From positions 1-6,180 of the forward strand of contig CAIKGX010000114.1 in assembly GCA_903827075.1 (NCBI GenBank): a stretch of 6,180 nucleotides of DNA, in the 5' to 3' direction. The translations under genes and the position numbers were made by a program. The notes beneath the pieces were generated by a model. The model was not told the DNA's origin. It searched no databases and saw nothing but the letters and a program-made list of their open reading frames with translations. Position 1 is the first letter of the stretch, and each line of letters begins with the position of its first letter. The stretch is from an uncultured beta proteobacterium. GTDB lineage: Bacteria; Pseudomonadota; Gammaproteobacteria; Burkholderiales; Burkholderiaceae. This document shows positions 1 to 4,405 of this stretch, one piece after another.

Positions 1-99
1 ATTCTCCATAGCCAACTGCGTAGCACTACCACCTATCAGCGCATACTGATTTTCAAACCCTTTAAATGCTTTCTCTAAGACCTTTATGGTGGGATATTT
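1..99 (-). pseudogene. AbiEii-like nucleotidyltransferase, N-terminal fragment without a start codon
   Basis: Reading leftward from position 99, an open frame encodes a stretch containing KAFKGFENQYALIGGSATQL before it leaves the window at position 1. The segment Tyr-Ala-Leu-Ile-Gly-Gly-Ser-Ala resembles the start of the nucleotidyltransferase fold in the AbiEii/AbiGii toxin family, where the Gly-Gly-Ser/Thr motif binds the nucleotide phosphates. The frame is closed upstream by a TGA at 102-100. Between that stop and the GGSA motif there is no ATG, GTG or TTG; the first candidate is a TTG at 15-13, after the motif. I also see no Shine-Dalgarno sequence. The 5' end therefore looks lost or frameshifted, unless a rare ATA or CTG start is used. 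The fragment lies just beyond the 3' end and terminator of the tRNA-Ser gene, a common site for island insertion. The family assignment rests on about 30 residues, so it is tentative. Confidence 0.45.
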
Positions 100-170
100 T
101 CAAGAGTACAAGGGGTGCCAATAGGAAAATTCACCCTGTTGTCAGGTCAGTCGAGAGAATAACTGAGGGA

Positions 171-202
171 ATAAAACAAAGAGTCCCGTGTTTAGGGGCT
201 CT
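171..202 (-). terminator. Rho-independent terminator of tRNA-Ser
   Basis: On the minus strand AGAGCCCC (202-195) and GGGACTCT (187-180) form an 8-bp stem with one C-A mismatch and a 7-nt loop. The stem is followed directly by TTGTTTTAT. It lies 11 nt beyond the encoded CCA end of the tRNA-Ser gene, so it should end that transcript. A stem followed by a T-rich run is seen only in the minus orientation. Confidence 0.65.
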
Positions 203-213
203 GCTGTCGTATA

Positions 214-303
214 TGGCGGAAGAGGTGAGATTCGAACTCACGGAGGACTTTCATCCTCGCCAGTTTTCAAGACTGGTGCATTCAACCGCTCTGCCACTCT
301 TCC
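214..303 (-). tRNA. tRNA-Ser (anticodon UGA)
   Basis: The minus strand folds into a complete class II tRNA of 90 nt including an encoded CCA end (complement of 214-216). The acceptor stem pairs GGAAGAG with CTCTTCC, followed by discriminator G. The D arm contains AGCGGTTGAAT. The anticodon stem CCAGT/ACTGG encloses loop CTTGAAA, with anticodon TGA at complement 267-269. A long variable arm (GAGGA/TCCTC) marks it as tRNA-Ser. The T arm is GTGAG-TTCGAAT-CTCAC. It decodes UCA and probably other UCN serine codons. It stands alone, with a perfect TATAAT upstream and a terminator downstream. Its 3' end faces the fragment of an AbiEii-like gene. Confidence 0.97.
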
Positions 304-322
304 TTTGCGAATTGAGTCCTAT

Positions 323-353
323 ATTATAAGGAATTCAGAAATCTACGACACAA
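323..353 (-). promoter_or_regulatory. Probable promoter of tRNA-Ser
   Basis: The minus strand carries a perfect -10 hexamer TATAAT (328-323), about 20 nt before the mature tRNA 5' end. The best -35 candidates are weak: TTGTGT (353-348, spacing 19) or TGTGTC (352-347, spacing 18). The -10 and its position are convincing; the -35 is not. Confidence 0.5.
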
Positions 354-433
354 AAAGCAAATAAGCCCTGTTTTAACGATCACCTTAATTCGCTCAAATA
401 AAACATCACGCCCAAGCAACATGGTCACCACCC

Positions 434-456
434 TGATAATCTAGTCAGGAGTATCA
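434..456 (+). promoter_or_regulatory. Imperfect palindrome overlapping the phd ribosome-binding site (operator candidate)
   Basis: TGATA (434-438) and TATCA (452-456) are perfect inverted arms. Further pairs inside give 8 of 11 matching positions around centre 445. The element covers a GATAAT that could be a -10 (435-440) and the AGGAG ribosome-binding site (447-451), and ends at the phd start codon. Phd-type antitoxins usually bind palindromes in their own promoter, so this is a plausible autoregulatory site. No good -35 was found, so the promoter itself is uncertain. Confidence 0.3.
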
Positions 457-717
457 ATGATGAATAAGCACTGGGCGGTACAGGATGCAAAAGCCAAATT
501 TAGCGAACTTCTCAATGCCTGTCTCGAGAATGGGTCTCAAGTAATCACTATGCGTGGTCATGAGACGGCAGTATTAATCACAATCAAGGAGTGGAATGCA
601 TTGAAAAATTCAGTTAAGCCATCCCTAAAATCACTTTTGCTATCAGAGGATGCTAAGGGTGAATTACTCCTTCCCAAGCGTGGTCAAGGCGTATCTCGCA
701 AACCTATAAAACTGTGA
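457..717 (+). CDS. phd: Type II antitoxin, Phd/YefM family
   Basis: This 86-residue protein has the Phd/YefM antitoxin layout. The N-terminal DNA-binding part has Trp6-Ala-Val-Gln-Asp-Ala-Lys and KFSELLNACLENG, followed by the typical VITMRGHETAVLITIKEW strand region to about residue 49. The C-terminal tail (about 54-86, with SLKSLLL) should be the toxin-neutralising segment, by analogy with the family. The length is usual for the family. AGGAG at 447-451 lies 5 nt before the first ATG and 8 nt before a second ATG at 460, so either may be used. The stop overlaps the downstream PIN-domain gene by 4 nt (GTGA), showing translational coupling. The toxin partner is truncated, so the antitoxin may now be an orphan repressor. 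Family assignment is confident; actual DNA binding is inferred. Confidence 0.88.
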   Translation: MMNKHWAVQDAKAKFSELLNACLENGSQVITMRGHETAVLITIKEWNALKNSVKPSLKSLLLSEDAKGELLLPKRGQGVSRKPIKL

Positions 718-941
718 GCCAGCGCATGTACCTATTGGATACCAATATCATTTCAGAATTACGAAAACCAAAACCTCATGGGGCGGTATTGGAGTGGTAT
801 AAAAATATCTCAGATGAAGCTTTGCATATTTCCGCAGTTTCCATAGGCGAAATTCAAGTAGGAATCGAACTTACCAGGGGGCAAGATAAAAAGAAGGCTG
901 AAGCTATAGAGCTATGCATAAACTCTATAAAGACTCCTTAA
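714..941 (+). pseudogene. vapC: VapC-type PIN-domain ribonuclease toxin, C-terminally truncated
   Basis: The product begins like a VapC toxin: MYLLDTNIISELRKPKPHGA, then a strongly matching middle HISAVSIGEIQVGIELTRGQ. PIN domains are Mg-dependent ribonucleases using about four acidic residues. Asp9 (LLDTN) and Glu46 (IGEIQ) are present, but the protein stops at residue 75, whereas relatives have about 130-140. The second half, with the remaining acidic residues and last strands, is missing. Similarity fades around residue 68, followed by an unrelated tail (CINSIKTP). The frame ends inside the 3' end of the convergent FAD oxidoreductase gene, overlapping it by 17 bp, as expected for a deletion or rearrangement breakpoint. 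The start may be GTG 714, overlapping the antitoxin stop, or ATG 726, which gives the more typical N-terminus. Loss of toxin activity is inferred. Confidence 0.8.
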
Positions 942-2061
942 GCAAGCTCTCTAAATACTTCGCAATAGCTAGACTAGAGGTCAGGCCGGGGGACTCAAAA
1001 CCATAGAGGTTATATAAGCCGTGCAATTGGTGTTGCTGTGGCCCGTCAAAGCAAAAGTCTCCAGCGGGCGTATTGGGGGCTACGATCTTAGCCCTCACTC
1101 CTGAGTAATCAGCTTGTAGAGCACCATCTTTCAGTCCAGGCCAATAGGTCCTTACCGCCGCATAAAATCCCTCACCCCGCCTAACATCTACGGAATAGTC
1201 AATCTGACCTTCAGTCTCTATTTCTAGCCATTGCACATCGGGGCCAAACTTTGCTTGACCACCCATATCGAGGGTGAGATGCACTCCTAAGCCACCAGGT
1301 TCTGGGATTGGATAAATCAAATGACTGAATGGAGATTTTCCTGAGAGTGAGAAGTAATTGCCTTTTGCAAAATAGGCCTTCGGAATTTTCTCCTTTGGTA
1401 GGCCTTCAATACATCGCGCAATGGCAGGAGCACTTAGGCCGGCGCAATTGATCAGTAATTTTGTTTGGATGTGCATACCATCAGCACCACCAATTTCCAA
1501 TTCAAATCCGCCTTCTGCATTTTTACCAATCGGTTTTGCACTCAGTAATGGTGATTGATACGCAACCATGCCACCAGCATCTTCAAAGCCTCCCAGCAAG
1601 GAAAGCATATAGCCGTGACTATCAACCACTCCCGTTGTGGATGATAGGAGTGCAGCTTCGCAGCGAAGCTCGGGCTCAAGTGCCCTTGCTTGTTCGCCAG
1701 AAAGCATCTTCATTTCTGGAACAGAATTATTTTGCGCTTTATACAAGATGGCCCGCAGATCATCAATCTGCGAATCATTACTAGCTACGATCAATTTTCC
1801 ATAGGCATGAGTGGCAACTTGGTGGCTTCTGCAGTATTCATAAAGAAGGCGATTACCTTCTACGCAAAGCTGAGCTTTAAGAGAGTCTTTTATGTAATAA
1901 ATGCCCGCATGGATCACTTCGCTATTGCGTGCGCTGCTAATGGTGCCAAATGCAGCTTCGCGCTCGAGCAAAATGGTTTCTCGGCCCTGCAGAGCCATTT
2001 CTCGTGCTACTGCCAATCCAATGACTCCAGCACCGACAACTACACAGTCCACCTGCTCCAT
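925..2061 (-). CDS. lhgO: FAD-dependent oxidoreductase, LhgO-like (L-2-hydroxyglutarate dehydrogenase/oxidase family)
   Basis: A 378-residue DAO-superfamily flavoprotein. The N-terminus carries the Rossmann dinucleotide motif Gly10-Ala-Gly12-Val-Ile-Gly15 and acidic Glu33 at the end of strand 2, for FAD binding. SARNSEVIHAGIYY (43-56) matches the LhgO signature Asn-Ser-x-Val-Ile-His-Ala-Gly-Ile-Tyr-Tyr. Near the C-terminus GFESPGLTSSLAIA (354-367) is the second FAD-contacting motif. The length is slightly below E. coli LhgO (about 400-420). Known family members oxidise L-2-hydroxyglutarate to 2-oxoglutarate and pass electrons to membrane quinones; other substrates among 2-hydroxy acids are possible. 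The ATG is preceded directly by an in-frame TAG, which fixes the start, but no clear Shine-Dalgarno is seen. It is divergent from pgi across a 106-bp spacer and tail-to-tail with the broken vapC. Family is sure; exact substrate is inferred. Confidence 0.85.
   Translation of the reverse strand: MEQVDCVVVGAGVIGLAVAREMALQGRETILLEREAAFGTISSARNSEVIHAGIYYIKDSLKAQLCVEGNRLLYEYCRSHQVATHAYGKLIVASNDSQIDDLRAILYKAQNNSVPEMKMLSGEQARALEPELRCEAALLSSTTGVVDSHGYMLSLLGGFEDAGGMVAYQSPLLSAKPIGKNAEGGFELEIGGADGMHIQTKLLINCAGLSAPAIARCIEGLPKEKIPKAYFAKGNYFSLSGKSPFSHLIYPIPEPGGLGVHLTLDMGGQAKFGPDVQWLEIETEGQIDYSVDVRRGEGFYAAVRTYWPGLKDGALQADYSGVRAKIVAPNTPAGDFCFDGPQQHQLHGLYNLYGFESPGLTSSLAIAKYLESLLKESL
1654..1670. repeat. Perfect 17-bp palindrome inside lhgO
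   Basis: AGCTTCGC and GCGAAGCT are perfect inverted arms around a single central A. The site lies within the lhgO coding sequence, in the Arg-Cys-Glu-Ala-Ala codons. The 11-mer TGCAGCTTCGC that contains one arm recurs 300 bp away at 1951-1961, in another Glu-Ala-Ala stretch. Codon reuse can explain the copy; the palindrome may be chance. Confidence 0.5.
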
Positions 2062-2146
2062 CTAAGCGTCCCAGCATCTATTTATTAGTAGCAACATACC
2101 GAAATCGTAACATTTACAGTGTTTTAATGGGTTTGACATCGGATAT

Positions 2147-2155
2147 TGATAAAAT
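2147..2155 (+). promoter_or_regulatory. Candidate extended -10 promoter of pgi
   Basis: TGATAAAAT fits an extended -10 (TG, one base, then TAAAAT at 2150-2155). It would start transcription near 2161-2163, leaving only 5-7 nt before the pgi ATG. No -35 is found at 16-18 bp. The perfect TTGACA at 2133-2138 is only 11 bp away, too close to pair with it; at 18 bp it would pair with a poor TGAGAT (2157-2162). Confidence 0.35.
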
Positions 2156-2167
2156 CTGAGATTACTT

Positions 2168-3676
2168 ATGCAAGCCAAGAAAGCCAATCCTCATGTAATT
2201 AATAGCACGCCTAATAGCGCTCATAGCGCTATTGATGTGGTGCTCGATACAGCCTATCAAGGAATAAGTGCTAGCCAATGGAAAAAGCTATTTTCCAAAG
2301 CAAGAGAATCTGGCCTTGAGCAATTTATTGCAGATATGTTTGCTGGTAAACATATTAATAACAGCGAAGATCGCCCTGCCCTTCATTGCGCATTGCGTAA
2401 TCTTAAAAAGACTCCTGTATTTATTGATGGCCAAGATGTCATGCCAGCAGTGGCAGAAGTTTGGCAACGTATAGAAGCGCTTTGCAATAAATGGGTAGGC
2501 GTGACCGATGTCATTCACATTGGCATTGGTGGCTCTGACTTTGGTCCGCGCTTAGCAATTGAAGCTTTAGCTCATGTGCCAGGCATTGACAGTCGAGGTA
2601 TGCGTATGCATTTCTTGGCGAATATTGATACTGCGGAATTAGCGCGTATTCTGGCGCGTGCGCAACCCAATAGCACTCGAGTCATTATTGTTTCTAAGTC
2701 ATTTACAACCTTAGAGACCACCATGAATGCCAAAGCCGTTGTTAATTGGCTTAAAGAGAATAATTGCACCAGCGGTCAAATCAGTCGCGCCCTTTATGCA
2801 GTTACTGCTAATGTAACTGCTGCCAAGGAATTTGGTATTGCAGAAGATCAAATATTCCCATTCTGGGATTGGGTCGGCGGTCGCTATTCAGTTTGGTCTG
2901 CAGTTGGGCTTCCCATTGCCTTGCAGTATGGCTTTGATACCTTTAAAGAATTTTTAGCTGGCGCAGAAGCGATGGACTTGCATTTTAAGAATGCACCCCT
3001 CGAAGAAAATTTGCCGGTCATCATGGCTCTGGCCCTGCTCCATCAACAAGAAAAACACAAAATCAAAGCCTATGCAGTGATTCCTTATGCCGATGCCTTA
3101 GATTGGTTTCCAAAGTGGTTGCAGCAACTCGATATGGAAAGTAATGGCAAAAGTGTTGATCGTGATGGCAAGCCGGTAAAGTATTCCTCTCCAATCGTGT
3201 TTGGGAGTGCCGGAAGTAATGCACAGCATTCTTACTTTCAGCTTCTACACCAGGGTACAGAAATTATTCCCATTGATTTCATTGCAGTCCGAGAACCCAT
3301 GAGCAACCGTCCTGAGGCCGTCGCGCATCATCGTATTCTGTTATCCAACTGCTTAGCGCAAGCCCAAGCGCTAGCTAATGGCAAAGATGATGAGAATCCA
3401 AATAATGTCTACCCAGGCAAGCGTCCTAGTAACCTTTTATTGCTGCCCAAGCTCAATCCCTTCTATCTTGGTGCGCTGCTTGCTCTTTATGAAAATCGTA
3501 CTGCTAGCTTAGGTGCACTCTGGAATATCAACAGCTTTGATCAGCCTGGTGTTGAGTATGGCAAGGTACTGGCTAAGCCGATTGAGAAAGCCTTGGCAAG
3601 TGATGAAACTAACATTCAAGCTAGCGCAGATATTGATGCCGTTACTGCCGCCCGCATTAATTTATTAAATTCATAA
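2168..3676 (+). CDS. pgi: Glucose-6-phosphate isomerase
   Basis: This 502-residue protein aligns along nearly its whole length with Pgi, which interconverts glucose-6-phosphate and fructose-6-phosphate in the cytoplasm for glycolysis and gluconeogenesis. It contains the first sugar-isomerase phosphate-binding loop IGIGGSDFGP (118-127) and the Pgi signature DWVGGRYSVWSAVGLP (234-249). The catalytic residues recalled from E. coli Pgi are all present: Glu324 in MESNGK, His354 in NAQHSYFQLLHQGT, and Lys466 in PGVEYGK. It is shorter than the E. coli enzyme (549), mainly at the N-terminus and in a loop before GKRPSNLLLLPKL. No clear Shine-Dalgarno precedes ATG 2168, and the predicted leader is very short. 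It is followed after 83 bp by the mazEF promoter, with no hairpin terminator between. It is functionally linked to the phosphohexomutase gene further downstream. Confidence 0.97.
   Translation: MQAKKANPHVINSTPNSAHSAIDVVLDTAYQGISASQWKKLFSKARESGLEQFIADMFAGKHINNSEDRPALHCALRNLKKTPVFIDGQDVMPAVAEVWQRIEALCNKWVGVTDVIHIGIGGSDFGPRLAIEALAHVPGIDSRGMRMHFLANIDTAELARILARAQPNSTRVIIVSKSFTTLETTMNAKAVVNWLKENNCTSGQISRALYAVTANVTAAKEFGIAEDQIFPFWDWVGGRYSVWSAVGLPIALQYGFDTFKEFLAGAEAMDLHFKNAPLEENLPVIMALALLHQQEKHKIKAYAVIPYADALDWFPKWLQQLDMESNGKSVDRDGKPVKYSSPIVFGSAGSNAQHSYFQLLHQGTEIIPIDFIAVREPMSNRPEAVAHHRILLSNCLAQAQALANGKDDENPNNVYPGKRPSNLLLLPKLNPFYLGALLALYENRTASLGALWNINSFDQPGVEYGKVLAKPIEKALASDETNIQASADIDAVTAARINLLNS
2213..2233 (+). 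repeat. Perfect 9-bp hairpin in the pgi 5' coding region
   Basis: AATAGCGCT (2213-2221) and AGCGCTATT (2225-2233) are perfect inverted arms around a 3-nt CAT loop, 45 nt after the pgi start codon. A partial third copy (AATAGCAC) lies just upstream at 2201-2208. The stretch encodes low-complexity Asn-Ser/Ala-His-Ser-Ala residues in the poorly conserved N-terminus of Pgi. It would form a stable mRNA stem-loop. Confidence 0.6.
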
Positions 3677-3703
3677 GCATTTCCAGCATCCCAATCTGAT
3701 TGA

Positions 3704-3732
3704 TTGACATTACCCACTCAGTTGTTTAAACT
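3704..3732 (+). promoter_or_regulatory. Probable mazEF promoter
   Basis: A perfect -35 TTGACA (3704-3709) is followed after exactly 17 bp by TAAACT (3727-3732), a 4-of-6 match to the -10 consensus. Transcription would start near 3739, giving a leader of about 20 nt that holds the AGGAG (3750-3754) ribosome-binding site, 5 nt before the mazE ATG. The -10 lies inside a palindrome. Confidence 0.6.
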
Positions 3733-3745
3733 TGTATAAACAACT
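3720..3745. promoter_or_regulatory. Palindromic operator candidate for mazEF
   Basis: AGTTGTTTA (3720-3728) and TAAACAACT (3737-3745) are perfect 9-bp inverted arms separated by 8 bp. With the inner pairs, 11 of 13 positions are symmetric over 26 bp. The element covers the -10 and the predicted start site, so binding of a MazE dimer or MazEF complex here would block initiation. MazE-family antitoxins are known to autoregulate in this way; binding at this site is inferred. Confidence 0.55.
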
Positions 3746-3759
3746 ATTTAGGAGTAAAC

Positions 3760-4020
3760 ATGGCTCCAGCACTCAAAGTAGAACAGACAGTACAAGAATG
3801 GGGTAACGGCTTAGGTGTTAGGATTACCTCGCCCGTAGCTAAAGCAGCCCATTTATCGCAAGGTGTTCCCATTTCTGTTGAAGTGGTTAAAAACGGGGTA
3901 TTGCTCAGGGTGGTTGGTAAGCCCAAACTCAGCCTAAATCAAAAGCTCAAAGCCTTTGATCCAGAGCGGCATGGCGGCGAAGTAATGACATCCAAACCAA
4001 TCGGGAAAGAAATTATTTAA
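3760..4020 (+). CDS. mazE: MazE-type antitoxin (AbrB/MazE DNA-binding fold)
   Basis: An 86-residue antitoxin of the MazE/ChpR type. Residues 6-52 form the swapped-hairpin AbrB/MazE DNA-binding domain, with the hallmark EWGNGLGVRI (13-22), comparable to the RWGNSPAVRI segment of E. coli MazE, followed by a hydrophobic strand ending VLLRVV. The C-terminal tail (about 58-86), with FDPERHGGE and an acidic/basic end, should wrap around the toxin and block its active site. AGGAG lies 5 nt upstream of the ATG. The stop codon shares one base with the mazF start (TAATG), so the two are translationally coupled. A strong -35 and a palindrome over the -10 indicate its own autoregulated promoter, separate from pgi. 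Family and pairing are well supported. Confidence 0.93.
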   Translation: MAPALKVEQTVQEWGNGLGVRITSPVAKAAHLSQGVPISVEVVKNGVLLRVVGKPKLSLNQKLKAFDPERHGGEVMTSKPIGKEII

Positions 4021-4388
4021 TGGCAGAAAAATTAAAAGCTTGGGTGCCTGAACGTAGAGATATGATCTGGATTAACTTTAATCCACAATCAGGCAAAGAA
4101 ATGAAAGACGAACACCCTATGCTTGTCATTTCTCCAAAAGCATTTAATGAAAAAACCGGTATTGTCATTGGCCTCCCAATGACGCATGCACAATCAAATG
4201 AAACAAACCCTTTTGCAATTAAATTTTCCGTTGGTCGTGGCGAGCCTGTTTATATTTTGACTCACCAGCCTAAATCATTCGATTGGCGTCAACGCTCTGC
4301 AAGACCACACCCCTGGAAAACTCTGCCACCAGCCCTTTTTCAAGAGGCTTGCGTGGGACTAAATTCGATCATTGAGATCACTCACTAA
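4020..4388 (+). CDS. mazF: MazF/PemK-family endoribonuclease toxin (variant active site)
   Basis: This 122-residue protein has the MazF fold order: WVPERRDMIWINFNPQSG (8-25), the buried strand HPMLVISPKAFNEKTG (32-47), GLPMTH (51-56) and KSFDWRQRSAR (85-95, like the KSIAWRAR segment of E. coli MazF). MazF toxins cleave mRNA at short sequences. By my alignment to E. coli MazF, Glu24 corresponds to Glu27 and Thr52 to Thr55, but catalytic Arg29 is replaced by His32, and the usual Gly of the RGD-like turn is Arg13. It is slightly longer than E. coli MazF (111), with extra residues around 57-75. It starts on the last base of the mazE stop. The mutase gene follows after 17 nt, probably on the same transcript. 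Family is secure; cleavage activity is uncertain because of the Arg-to-His change. Confidence 0.9.
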   Translation: MAEKLKAWVPERRDMIWINFNPQSGKEMKDEHPMLVISPKAFNEKTGIVIGLPMTHAQSNETNPFAIKFSVGRGEPVYILTHQPKSFDWRQRSARPHPWKTLPPALFQEACVGLNSIIEITH

Positions 4389-4405
4389 TAAAACTAGGAT
4401 TAAGA

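Noticed and set aside
66..329. Plus-strand open frame of 87 codons
   Set aside because: It runs through the complement of the tRNA-Ser gene and its terminator, has no ribosome-binding site and resembles no protein family.
1461..2088. Two plus-strand open frames antisense to lhgO (107 and 132 codons)
   Set aside because: They are shadows of a clearly conserved flavoprotein gene, with histidine- and glutamine-rich translations and no domain or ribosome-binding site.
2104..2126. AACA/TGTT symmetric element in the lhgO-pgi spacer as a regulator site
   Set aside because: The symmetric core is only 4-5 bp with mismatches and fits no regulator consensus I can name.
2133..2155. TTGACA and TAAAAT upstream of pgi as one standard promoter
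   Set aside because: Only 11 bp separate them, too short for a sigma-70 promoter.
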